Source: Hypholoma sublateritium FD-334 SS-4 | Lineage: Eukaryota > Basidiomycota > Agaricomycetes > Agaricales > Strophariaceae | DNA length: 64,000 nt | Direction: 5' to 3' | NCBI GenBank assembly: GCA_000827495.1 | Contig: KN817550.1 | Coordinates: 249,928-313,927, forward strand | Part shown: positions 34,870-46,800 of the stretch, piece by piece | Layout of the letters: every line of letters starts with the position of its first letter | Position numbering within the stretch: position 1 is the stretch's first letter | Translations under genes and position numbers: made by a program | The notes under the pieces: model-generated | The model's database searches: none | Seen by the model: the letters and a program-made list of their open reading frames with translations, nothing else | What the model was told of the DNA's origin: nothing

Positions 34870-36979
34870 ATGCCTTGTCCAACTTCTGTAAACCAGATTT
34901 CCATTGATCAGAGCCAATTTTGGGACTCTGATGGGATACATTGGTCAACCCACAGGATAGGATGGGCCATTGCGGGGGGATGTGCAGCAATCGTGAGCAC
35001 TTTCAGCGCGTCCTCGGTCTTATTTAAAGTCACTATATTTGGATGCAATCGCCTACAGACTACAGTCATTTCCGCTATATCTATTCTACAACATTGCCGG
35101 TACGTGTGATAGTTTCTTGCATCGCGCAGTCCGAGTAAAATTGTATCTACAGAAACTTTACAGTCCCCGCACAGCAGCGCCAAATGTACGGCCACCTTGG
35201 CTGGCCGATCTCGCTCATGGCTCATATTTTTGAACAGACTGCGTATCCTGTATATGCCCCCCGTCTACGCAATAATTTCCTTCTGTTCCTATCGATTCTA
35301 CCGAGATTATGTCTACTACTCTTTCATCGAAGTCGGTGAGCAGTGCTATTTATGATCAGTGAGATGACATTGACATTGATTCCCATCGATAGCCTATGAG
35401 GTGTGTCAATCACTCAGTCTCCTGAATTCCGAATGTTGATACTTACTTGTATTAGGCTGTCACCTTGAGCGCCTTTCTGTGAGTTGGCCCCATTCGAAAG
35501 TATGAAACGGCCACTACGTATAACTAAGAATTCGCGCATCAGTCTCCTTATTGTCGAGTATGTTGCGGATACGGCTTCCGGACATTCGACAGCCAACGCC
35601 CTGGAACGCAAAGACAAAATGCCTCTTCCGTTCCCGGTAAGGCAATCACGTTCATAATTACCTTTTGCCGCTCACACTTCTCTATCTTCAGTTCGGGTGC
35701 TGGAGATATCGGCCAACCAAGGTTCAGCCCCTCTTTTTCTCGGACTTATCATTCCTCGACTGACAGAGTATCTTGTAGGCGTATTTCATGTATACTGTCA
35801 AGGTACGTGCCTGAAATCTGAATGTTGGATCAGATATCTCACCCGACCTGCAGTGGTCTGTTTTACAGTACATCATCATCCGACCCGGTAGGTCATTCCA
35901 GGTGCTCTGACAGGATCGCGTTTCACTAACTTTCCTCACTCTATAGCTGCATCAATAGCAGGCATTATTTGCGAGAAGCTGGACATTCTCTGCGATAGCG
36001 ACGGGTATTCCTGGAAGTATGCCTCGGTCTATCTCGCTGTTATTGATTTCATCAGCATCAGGTGCGTTTCCGCTCTATTCTACCTTACCCTCGTCTTTGG
36101 TGTGACTGATATTTTCCCTCTTTTTCAAGCATCGCCTTGTATGGCCTCCTCATTTTCTATGGACTGATGCGTACAGAACTTGAAGGACGCCGTCCGCTAG
36201 CGAAATTTCTTTCCATCAAATTGATTGTGATGTTTACTTTCTACCAGTCCTTTGTAGTGAGTGATCTACTATAAAATCCTCGGGCTACCTCGCCAATCCA
36301 TAGCTTTGAAGATTGGCGTCCTCAACGTCAAAATCATCAAAGGTCTCTTTCTGTCTCCTTGTCCTGTCTCGGTCGACCTGACTTGGATCTGCGCAGCGAC
36401 CGATTATTGGACAGTCGTCAACATTAAAGATGGCCTAAATGCCTTGCTTATCTGCATCGAGGTTTGCACCTCCTTTTACGCCGGTCGGGGAATGCTCAAC
36501 TGATGACCGATTACAGATGGTCTTCTTCTCGGCGTTGATGTGGTGGGCATACCCCGCTAGAGAGTACTCCCGCAAGCCAGGCCAGTCGGCAACTGGTGTT
36601 TGGCGCCCGCTTTGGGACTCGTACGTTTTCTCAGTTGTGCACTGCCTGTTCCCTCGCTGATACAACCTGCTCGGCGCTATAGCATCAACTACTGTGCGTC
36701 ATGCACTCCCGCTCGCATCTTTGCGTGTACTGAACATGTCTATTCTTAGCGGACTTCGCGCGCGAGATCTGGAGCTCTCTGCGCTTCTTCGCTGGTTCCA
36801 CACGGCCGGCGCACGGCTACGCCATGAAGGTACCCACCGATCTTACTCACAGCACGTCGGGGGTCTCGAGCCACTCGCTCCCCCTCTCACAACGCGCCCA
36901 ATACGCACTGGAACCTGCACCAGGGTCTACTCACGACGAAGCGATCATGATGCGCCCATATCCATTTGCACAGGCGTAG
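34870..36979 (+). CDS. TMEM184/DUF300 (organic solute transporter alpha-like) membrane protein
   Basis: Many small exons, about a dozen, splice into a multi-pass protein. Diagnostic segments in order are HRIGWAIAGGCAAI, SILQHCRNFTVPAQQRQI, LRILYMPPVYAIISFCSYRF, VYYSFIEVAYEA, FGCWRYRPTK, FMYTVKWSVLQYIIIRP, CEKLDILCDSDGYSWKYASV, IALYGLLIFYGLMRTELEGR, KFLSIKLIVMFTFYQSF and INIKDGLNALL-type helix ends before MVFFSALMWWAYPAREY. The C-terminus is a hydrophilic tail ending PYPFAQA. The family is widespread in eukaryotes and sits in vacuolar, endosomal or plasma membranes; human members include TMEM184 and OST-alpha. The transported substrate in fungi is not established. The stop is 260 bp from the converging PLC-like gene. 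Confidence 0.92.
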
Positions 36980-37238
36980 CCCGTGACTGGTGACCCGGTG
37001 CTCATACACATGCATGTATGTACTACTGTATCGCCTACGTATACCAACAAGCAGTTTGGCTATAGCATACCACGATATATATCCGTGGGAGCCGCAACAC
37101 ACACACGGCCGCTACAGATAGGACTCGTCCCGCAGCCGAATGCGATGGTGTACTTGCTCTGCACATCTTCAAAGAACTCGCACAGCACTATGATGGCTAC
37201 CAAAGGCCAGCTGGTGGACGTTCACATCGGCGCGAATA

Positions 37239-38834
37239 TTAGGCGCCCGGGCAGGGGACTATGAATATCAGCGTCAGGAGGGCCATCGCAAGAGGGCCGC
37301 AGCTTCCCATGATCTGTCTCATTGTAGGCTCGCCGCCGCTGGAGAGAAACTGCAGTGCGGTGGGTGTATTGCGAGGCGCAGTTGGGGAGGCGGTGCTTGC
37401 GCTGATCACCACAAATGACGGGCGGGGGTATACATAAATATAACCAAAACATGTATCACAACGGGAGCAACAGCACACGGCAAGCGGGGGCGGGGACATT
37501 CTACTCACGCGAGACCATTTAACTGTGCGGCGGCTTGGAAGGCCTGTCCAAGATTCACGAAGTCGAGTAGGAGGAACTGCGGGTTTCGGTTCGCGCCTAG
37601 CGGCACACAGTTGTTCACGTTAGCGAGGATGCTGCGGTGAGGTATTACCTCGGTGAGCGTTGTGGATCCAGTGACGCAGAGCGGATATACACGTACGACG
37701 CAACTCCGTTCGTCGTCGGGGCGGCCGCCGGGTCGCTCACGATGACACCGCTGCCGATTGGGATGATGTTTATATTCAGGGAGTGGTTAATCATGTAACT
37801 GTGGTCCGTGGTCGCGAGTGGGCCGCTGATCCTATCAACAGAGCAGGGGAACGAAGCGTTGGTGACGCTGAACGGTGTCTCCCATATCTACGGTGGGCCG
37901 TAAGAGAGTAAGAGAGATAGTGGATGAATGAGTAGAGTTTACATGCCATTTCGAACTCCGGCAGGATGAAGTTGACTTGCGAGGTGTCCGCGCCGGAGTC
38001 GAGGAACACGACAACGCGCTTTCCGCTGTCAATGAGCTGGCCGAGGGTCGGCCAGTCGGACTGTTTGACGGGCACTGATGGTGGGACATATGCCAACGGA
38101 GTGATGCCTGCAGCATCAAAGGCAGGCTTCCACACCGTGCTAATGTTCTGGCCCTCAGGGTTCGTGAACAATAGTGTGAGGACTTCATTCGGATTCGCGT
38201 CTAGGAACGTCTTGACTTTCTGCAAGTAGCTAACGACTGTTCCACCGTCAAATAGAAGCTTCCGCGAGGTTAGCACTCAGAAGCGTGTTTAGGTTTCAGA
38301 GTTGCTACATACGCAGCCTGGTTCACGAATTAGAAAGTCCAAGACGTTAAAACAAGATGGGCACTGACTGGTGTGACAAAAGTGAAGTTGGCCATCCAAC
38401 TCGTTCCTGTCTCATATCTGCTTCAGCGTGCGTTTGATGGCCTTTTCGTGTGAGATCTTGACTGACACATGGGCTTGTCCTTGCAGGAGGCGAACACCAA
38501 GACTCAATTGCGTAGGGACATCGACCTCCTGATCACGGGCGACTTTTGCAGTCTTCACCAACACGCCGAAAAAGACTTCTACAGCATCACTCACGTTGGA
38601 GCACATCGGTGCTGAAGGAAAAGGAATCGTGCGCTCCAATTACAGTTACGTTTGCGTAATTCCGGCTACATAGCTCGGCATGTCCATTGCACACCGTAGC
38701 TCTAGAGGACGCTGAGATGAGGTTAATATATCTGCGACAGATTGTTAAACCAACCTGCGCGAGGGTGCGGACAGAGCTGAAGCCAGAACAATGCTGGAGA
38801 GAAATGCGATGATCGATGCTAGTGCACGACGCAT
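37239..38834 (-). CDS. Secreted PLC-like phosphodiesterase, GPI-anchor type
   Basis: The product is a PI-PLC X-domain-like protein of the TIM-barrel phosphodiesterase fold. A signal peptide (MRRALASIIAFLSSIVLASA) opens the protein. Exons then carry LCSRNYANVTVIGAHDS with the first catalytic His, ARDQEVDVPTQLSLGVRLLQ, LHFCHTS with the second His, LFDGGTVVSYLQKVKTFL, LTLLFTNPEG, WPTLGQLIDSGKRVVVFLD and VNFILPEFEM. The C-terminal exon has a Ser/Pro/Thr spacer and a hydrophobic end (LAMALLTLIFIVPCPGA), as expected for GPI attachment. The phosphodiester substrate is unknown; fungal members lack the C2/PH parts of signalling PLCs. A paralogue lies at 54594-56048. Confidence 0.9.
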
Positions 38835-38895
38835 GCTTGCTGTTGTCAAGTTGTACAAGAGGACCGGGAGACCACAAGAGCGACGATGATGAGGT

Positions 38896-38903
38896 CTTTT
38901 ATA
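38896..38903 (-). promoter_or_regulatory. TATA box of the PLC-like gene
   Basis: On the minus strand this reads TATAAAAG, starting 69 bp upstream of the ATG at 38834. Confidence 0.5.
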
Positions 38904-39557
38904 TCAGAAGGTCGGCCACGGAGACAAAAATGGCAGGAAGATGAGGGAGCAACGTTTGCTTGTTGTTGAGCCATCCGTCAGGTTCACCCATGTGCGCGTG
39001 TGCATATAGCATTGTCCGAAAGGCGCCCAAATATAGCTCGGTCAAGCCATGATGCGACGGTCCACCTGATTTCTAGGATCCTACCAAGCAGACCAAAAAG
39101 AAGCCTGTTGCATCCAGTGAGAAAGGTAGTTGTGTAGCGACCAGTGTTTGGGCTGATGCAGCACATGGACCATGTACCCCGAATAAACACTGATGCTCGC
39201 CCCGAGCTATGTATTCTGCATGGTCAAAGTCAGGCACATTAGCTGACTTCGATGCTTCTACGGAGTCTCAGACAGACCAAGGCTATAATTTCATGGGAAT
39301 GGGTGGATCCAGAGAGTCAACGCAAACAGTTTACGGCACGTTCAACACGGTCAGTTCGTAGTCCATGTATTTGCGACAGCGAGTCTTGTTGTCATGATAT
39401 CCATCGAGATGATGTCGTCGTTATGAATGAAGCTGATGTCCCATTTTGAGATTTTGAGAAGGCAGCAGGAGTCCAAAGGGAAGAGGAGAATCACCAGGAA
39501 TATCACTATAAGGGCTGTCGAACGGTTACACGTGAAAAGTGCCCAAGTATAAATGGT
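38904..39557. other. Intergenic, no gene recognised
   Basis: This DNA lies between the PLC-like promoter and the 3' end of the alkyltransferase-like gene. Only short frames without motifs are open. Confidence 0.5.
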
Positions 39558-40158
39558 CTACTCAGATTCGGTTCCTACAGCTCCTTGCCCGTCAGTGGCA
39601 TGTGGCTGCCACTGGTCCCTAATTTGCGCCGCCGACGGAAACCATCCGAATTGATGGAGGTCGACGCGTAGGTCGCCAGTGCGGCCAGTCGTGACCTCGA
39701 CGCCTTCTGCGACGAGCGCATCACGCTGTCGCTGTGCGCCGTCGGTGCCGGGTCCGCGCGAAGAGATGGCGCCAGACGCGCCAATGACACGATGCCATGG
39801 TATAAGTGGGTTTGTGTTCGGTGGAAGAAACTTCAGAGCTGAGGAAGGATGAGAACATTGAGCGTAAAGTGGTAAAAGAAACGCCAGGTAGTACGTACCT
39901 TGCCCAACGTGTCGTGAATGGTTAGGCATTCCAGCTAACTTAGCAATGTGGCCTAGAGAGTCCAAGCGAGACGCATCATGGGTATTGCACAATGAAGAGA
40001 ATATCTAGATACGTACCATAGCTGGTTACCCTACATGCTGGAATCAGTCGAACGATGTCGTAGACCTAGTGAATGTGCTCCCAGATTAGAATGTACCCTG
40101 TGTTCCAGGCAATGACCAAGCTCACCGCTGCGTGGAATTCGGCGCTGTCCAGAGACAT
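39558..40158 (-). CDS. ATL1: Alkyltransferase-like (ATL) DNA repair protein
   Basis: Four exons (40158-40126, 40065-40017, 39952-39899, 39838-39558) join in phase to give 138 aa. The helix-turn-helix DNA-binding part reads RLIPACRVTSYGHIAKLAGM and SRHVGQALK. The active-site motif of O6-alkylguanine transferases, PCHRV, is PWHRV here. Trp in place of the acceptor Cys is the hallmark of ATL proteins, which bind O6-alkylguanine without removing the alkyl group and pass the site to nucleotide excision repair, as with Atl1 of fission yeast. The C-terminal extension after DLHQFGWFP is longer than the minimal family. It acts in the nucleus. Confidence 0.93.
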
Positions 40159-41028
40159 TGTGAGTTAGAGGAAAGCACTGGTAATATTGGATATTAGGTT
40201 GAACGATATGGCAGTTCTCAAGCAGTCGAAATATCCAGTGGAAAACCCTCGCGGTGCCGGATGATTCGAATTTCGCAATTGCGCCACTTGGTTGATAATG
40301 AGATTCACTGAGAAATAACGAGGATATGAAAGTTCAGAAAAAGTATCCAAAAGTTTAGTATTAGTCGGGAAAGTGGTAGAACAGCCTGAGAGTATTGAGC
40401 CCAGCGCAGAAACACGGTTGACCGACAAACTCCGCAAGCGCGAAACCATGATCAATTTTCAATGTCCGCGACTAGAAACTCTTTCTCCTCAACCATCATC
40501 GCTATTCTCGAGCATAGTTGGAATTTATGTTTATGTCTCTTCCCTTTCGAGCCTTCTGGTCAAGAAACGTCGGTATCATGATTTAACGAAGTGTTCTGCA
40601 GGCCTTGGACGCAGGTGCGCCTTACACTGCTCGCCCATAGATTGCTCACTAAATATTGTGTCTTCTGAATTCCATATTTTTGGATCGTAAAGACTTGCCG
40701 CAGATTCAATTGCTTGACCTTTCGACGTGGCGGTGACCAAAATAATTCCGACCTCATCATCCAATTGTCAATATCGAACGATACTCTTCTTCGGCTTCGG
40801 GTTGGATGTATGCGGGCAAGTTCCTCTTACTTGTTATCACACTGCAGTCCACGAGGATTGCTCTGAGCGCATCGAACATTCAGTCTGTCCATGTGGCCTT
40901 ATAATTAGCCACCTATCATGGGCGACATCATACATCTTGAACTAGAATGTCTGTGGTATCTTGTGACCACCGCATAAAAGCAGATAAAAGCCTAGTTCTC
41001 AATCTCCTACCTCACTTCCTATACGACC
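40159..41028. other. Intergenic, shared promoter region
   Basis: This divergent spacer lies between the ATL gene (-) and the HAMP-only gene (+). A 105-codon plus-strand frame at 40373 has no recognisable motif. ATAAAAG-like words near 40973-40990 sit about 50 bp before the HAMP-only start. Confidence 0.45.
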
Positions 41029-42731
41029 ATGTCAATGCCACCAGTGGACCCTTTCAAAGGTCACCTTATTGTCCTTCTTTCCTTCTATGAACTTGGGCCA
41101 GTGCCGAACGGCCTGCTCCCTCGCTATGAGGGGCCGGCGGACTGGCAGACAGAGACAATCTTGCGCTCGGTCGAACAGATGGCGCAGCGCATGTGGGCTG
41201 CAGAAAAAGTGAGAGTGATTTCCGCCTATTAATTGTAATCCTCTAATCGACTTGTATTCGCAGAAAGAAAGTGACGGTCGGGTGGAACTGGCTCAAGCAA
41301 TGGTTCAGTTTTCGCTGAATGAACGTAAGCCACCCAGCCCAGATAATCTCGGTCCACTCGTCGCTCCCCCGGGTCCACTTGCGTTCTCCCCTGTGGGGAG
41401 CGATATGAGTGTGGTGGAAGAACTGAAGCTCCTCAAGGCGCAGGTCTCGGATATTGCTCGTGTATGCAGCGCCGTTGCACGCGGAGATCTCACGCAGAGG
41501 GTTACGGTGCCTGTGTGTGGGGCGGTCACGACACAGCTCAAGGATGTGGTAAACACTATGGTATGTCCAGATGCATCTGTTTGTTTTCAATTTCGAAAAC
41601 ACGCTTCAGGTCGACAGACTGGAACAGTTCGCAGGTGAAATGGCCCGCCTTTTACAGGAAGTCGGCACAACAGGGTGTGTCAGCCGAAAAGTTAATAACC
41701 TGTAACTGAAGGGTTTTATCAGGACACTTGGTGGTCGGGCCCTAGTGGAAGCCGAAGGCACCTGGCGTGAGCTCACGGACACAGTCAACGAAATGCTGGA
41801 GAATTTTACATTGCATGTAGGCGTATTATTTTATGCGTTCTTTAACTGCGCTCACTTATTACCCAAGGTGCGGTCTGTCACTGACGTCGCGAGAGCAGTC
41901 ACGCTGGGGGATCTCGGAATCAACATAGAATTGGGTGCCCACGGCGAGCTGCTGGACATGAAGTACACGATCAACGCAATGGTGGCGAGGTGCGCACCGC
42001 CTGCTTTCGTCTACTGGATAAGTGGTTGCATTCAAAGAACCCTTCGGAATTAGGTTGCGGCTGGTGGTAGCGGAAGTATCTCGTGTCACATCTGAGGTTG
42101 GTAACCAAGGAATACTAGGGTCGCGAGCAAATCCGCCATACGTGGAGGGCGACTGGCTCCAGCTCCTCCAGAATGTATGTATTATACTACTATTACTTTC
42201 ATTGTCCTTCCGTTTTGTTTATATCGGTATCCAGGTCAATCGGATGTGCATGTCGGTGTCCGACCAAGTACGTTGTATACCGTTCCTTGCAGATAATACG
42301 CGCGGCAGATGTGACTGAATTTGCGGTCAGGTGCGTACCATGTCCCATCTCGCGGAGGCTGTTGCACTCGGAGATCTGAGCCAGAGTATCCGCGCCGATG
42401 GCCAGGGCGAGATGCGGGTCCTCCAGGGCAAGGTCAACTATACGATACAACAATTTAATACCCTTGTGGACGAGGTAGCGCGCGTGGCGCTGTTGGCTAG
42501 GACGGGAGATGCAGCGCGTACGCCCATGCGCGTCCCTGATGTGCATGGCAAATGGAAGGTGCGCGCACATCTGTTCGAATACCGTGGCGTATGGCTGGCG
42601 GAAGACACTGATGCGAGTGCCTGTGACGCACACAGGTACTGGTGGACAGCGTCGATTCGATGACGATGAAGTTGGCGGACTGCGTGGGTGGTCAGGAGGC
42701 GGGTGGTGGAGGTGCGGCCGCGCCATCCTAG
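41029..42731 (+). CDS. HAMP-repeat protein lacking kinase and receiver domains (partial paralogue of the adjacent histidine kinase)
   Basis: Exon 1 (41029-41208) and exon 2 (41264-41560) are followed by several short exons, all with good splice signals. The first 60 residues closely parallel the start of the next gene ([31 protein letters not shown]). Four HAMP-type units follow, recognised by the recurring ARGDL/LGDL turn: [33 protein letters not shown], and RTMSHLAEAVALGDL, with linker units ending [28 protein letters not shown] and HGKWKVLVDSVDSM. The frame then ends in a Gly/Ala tail and stop. No DHp, ATPase or receiver part exists before 43846. The divergence from the full copy, with no stop inside, suggests a retained gene and not a recent pseudogene. 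It could pair with or titrate the kinase. Confidence 0.8.
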
Positions 42732-43845
42732 GGCGAGAGATCTATCGCTTGGAACACGACGGTGAGCAGAGCTTCTTGCTGTGCACAGAAAGATGTGTCT
42801 AAATATGAGTGGGAACATGGCGGTGGGTGGCAGGCTGTGGCAAGATGAATGGTGTTTCTAAATGTGAGACGGATGGGAGTGGGAAGCGATAAGACGGCGA
42901 GGTGATTGAATAGCACTGGCGCATTGAATGTTTTCTTGTGCTATATGGTATGCATGGCTCTGAGCTAACTAGGCGCCCTGAAACGCGTCTATCTTTTTTT
43001 GTTGACAGTGGGAGTTACATTTGAGTTACATAGGCGATACTTGCCCTTCCGTACAGTGTGACGTCATAATAGCCTCGCCACAAAAGCTAGCGAAGTGCAG
43101 ACTATACTTATGCCTATCACCGTCGAAGTTGCAGTGCGGGCATGCCATGACGCCGGTGTGAAGCTTGTGCAGGATATTCTCAGCAATGTCTATAAAATAT
43201 CTGGGATGACAGATCGTTCGCGCATTGCTCATGCAAGAGAGGCAAATCTGCTAAAAATGTGCAAATGAAAAACAAAAAAAACATATGACCAGGAACACGG
43301 AGGTTGGCTATACATAGATATCTTCCCGGGGATGCATTGATGCTATGTTGTAGAAGCTGTTAGAGGTTCAGCTGAGGGCGTCGAGTACAAAAACTCCGAT
43401 CGATTTTCATCTGTTGTCTGGGTTGCGATGGAGCCCTCGGCATTTGCGCGTTACATTCTCCGCAAATTGTTCCATGGATTTTGCCAAAAATCTTTGCATC
43501 TTCAAGACTAGTGTCAAGATCAACCTTGGATCAACCACACATTTTACGGATCTGATTCAGCAACGATGAGCATCTCACGATGCCGCACAGCCTGACGAAA
43601 AGAAATGGCTCGATGCAGCCAAGATGCGGCGAAATTATCCGAAAAATCTGACCCGATGGAAACTTTGCCAGTTATCATTTTTCATACCAGCCAATACGGG
43701 GCATGCTACTTATAGGGACTAGGCCATCCAATAGGGCTATCGGTGGGAGACAATTATCTTTATTTGCAACCGAGCACGTGCGGGTATATGCTGAGTTGCA
43801 TGCCAGGACTTGTGCTCCTCACCTTCTCCCATCACCTCCTCCGCC
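42732..43845. other. Intergenic between the two HAMP genes
   Basis: No remnant of DHp, ATPase or receiver coding sequence could be found in any frame. The right part is the promoter of the full-length kinase. Confidence 0.5.
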
Positions 43846-46800
43846 ATGACTTCGATCGCCGAGCATCCCTCGGCGTCGACAGACCCGTTCAAGTCCCATC
43901 TCGTGGCCCTGCTATCTGTCTACGAGCTTGGCCCACAGCCAGGCGCCCCGATCCCGAAATACGATGGGCCGGCCGACTGGCAGACAGAAACCATCCTGCG
44001 CTCGCTCGCCACGATAGCGCGGCGCATGTGGACCGCGGAGGGAGTCGTTACCGAGTTCCAGACAGCGCGCAGCCAGTTGGTACGATCAAGGGTTATCAAG
44101 CATCGCATGCGCTAACAATTTACAGAGCGAAGAGAAGGCAGTGGAGTTGGAGAAGGAGATGTTCGACGAGGGATCTGAGAACGTTACCCCAAACAACAAT
44201 CACTCTGTCCCCAATGCCGAGGCGACAAGCACGCACAAGGTGAAAGGCGCGAACATGACTATCTCCCTTGATGGCCTACAATCGTCTATCGATCCATCCA
44301 AGGTGTTCACCCGGGCGTACGGCAACATGAAGGCGCACCAAGCTATCCTTTCGCAGGTCAACGGAAACACTCTCTTGGGTATGAACGGCTACAACTCGGC
44401 ACCCCCTACGGCAATCGCGCACTGCCCTACTTGTGGTAAATCTATCTCGGACCCTCTACTTCTATCTGGAAACGGCCTACACTCGGACTTCTTGCCTCTT
44501 AGCTCTAGCCCGCTCGTCGTACCTATGGGACCCCTGGCCGCTGCCGCTTTCGAAAGCGGAATGAGTGCGGTAGAAGAACTTAAGCTCCTGAAAGCACAGG
44601 TCCAGGATGTTGCACGCGTCTGTAACGCCGTCGCCCGCGGCGATCTCAGCCAGAAGATTACGGTCCCCGTGCAGGGTGTGGTTATGGTGCAGCTCAAGGA
44701 CGTCATCAACACGATGGTATGCTCAAAGCCTTGCGTCCTCGTGCAGATTGCTTACCCTTTCAGGTTGACAAATTAGGACAATTCGCAAAGGAAGTCACTC
44801 GTGTATCACAGGAAGTCGGAACTGAAGGGTGTGTTCCTTTTGCACCCTCTTTTTTTCTGCAAGTTTTATTTGTGTATTGGAGCATTCAACGTGTTTAGCG
44901 TGTTAAATGCTCCACTTCAGTTTAAATGCCGCTAGTTCCCCCCTCTATCCCAATTTGGGAGACTTTCTTGCTTGCACTTGATACAGCCGATTATCAAATC
45001 CACAGCCTCGCTCTTCTTTTACTTGTAGATCCGATACTGCAGAAGTTTTACTAATCCTTATTGTCCCCACGCAGGAAACTTGGTGGTCAAGCTCTCGTTC
45101 TAGATGTCGAAGGCACCTGGCGTGAACTCACGGGCGTCGTTAACAAATTGGCAGCAAACCTAACTTCGCAGGTATGACTACTCTATCTAATATTTCACAG
45201 CACTAACGTCGTATTAGGTGCGGTCTATCGCGTTAGTCACAAAGGCGGTGGCATTAGGCGATCTCAGCAAACAAATTGAAGTCGATGCAAGGGGAGAAAT
45301 ACTCGATTTAAAAAATACGGTCAACGGCATGGTAGTTAGGTGCGACGCTTCGTTTATCCCTGAACATCCTCGCTTACTAGGACTAGATTACGGGCATTAG
45401 CTGCGGAAGTTACGCGGGTCACATTGGAAGTCGGAAGTCAAGGTAAATTAGGAGGGCAGGCGCATGTACCGGATGTCGAAGGAGTATGGCTGAATTTGGT
45501 TCGGAATGTGCGTTTTCGGCTCTGACGAACCTCGCTTCGAGCTCACTAAACTAAACTATAGGTCAATCGCATGTGCTCGTCGTTGACCGACCAAGTGCGT
45601 TCTATCGCGGTCGTGACCACCGCCGTCGCCCGGGGCGATCTGACGCAGAAGATCGAAATTTCGGTCGAGGGAGAGATGTCGACACTGAAAGGTGGATAAT
45701 GACCGCTCCACCTCTTCAAGCGTCGATCGGCTGACATTCCCACAATCATTACCTGCGATAGGCACCGTTAATTCCATGGTGGACCAATTATCAGCGTTTG
45801 CGTCCGAGGTGACGCGAGTCGCGCTCGAGGTAGGGACGCAAGGTATACTGGGCGGGCAGGCGAAGGTCGAGGGTGTGCAGGGCACATGGGCCGATTTGAC
45901 ACGCAACGTAAATGTACGTAACGCCTTCTTGCGTATGCGTACCTTCCCCGCACTCACACGGGGTCCGGCCGCACGCAGAAAATGGCGTCGAATCTCACGG
46001 ATCAAGTTCGCTCCATATCGGAGGTGACCAAGGCCGTCGCGCTTGGTGACCTGGGCAAGCTCGTCAACGTCGACGTGCAGGGCGAGATGCTCGATCTGAA
46101 GCTGACCGTCAACTCTATGGTGGAGCAGCTCAGCACGCTCGCGAACGAGGTCACGCGCGTGAGTTTGGAGGTCGGCACGGAGGGCATCTTGGGTGGCCAG
46201 GCGTTCGTCCCGGAGGTGCAGGGCATGTGGAAGGTGCGCTAGCATTTGAGTGAAAGGTGAAGGGGACGACTCTGACACGCTTATCGTGCGCGCGCGCAGG
46301 TCCTTACTGACAACGTCAACCTGATGGCCATGAACTTGACGAATCAAGTGCGCTCCATTGCGCAGGTGACGAAGGCCGTAGCGGGTGGCGACTTAACGAA
46401 GAAGATCGAAGTCGACGTGCGCGGTGAGATTCTGGAGCTGAAGGAGACTGTTAACGGCATGACGGAGAGTCTGAGTGTGTTTGCGGACGAGGTGACGCGC
46501 GTCGCGAGAGAGGTCGGGACGGAGGGTCGCTTGGGAGGCCAGGCGCGCGTGACGAACGTCGGTGGTACATGGAAGGACTTGACGGACAATGTCAACGTTA
46601 TGGCCAACAACGTGCGTTTGCACCACTTTCAATTCGTTCGAGTTTATAACTCAATGATATATGTATAGTTGACACTGCAAGTGCGAACCATCGCTGTTGC
46701 AACTGTTCGTACACCTTTTGTTTTTTGCAGATTTTATTCGTCCTGACATACCCTACAGACTGCTGTCGCGCGTGGGGACTTGAACCAGAAGATCATCGGT

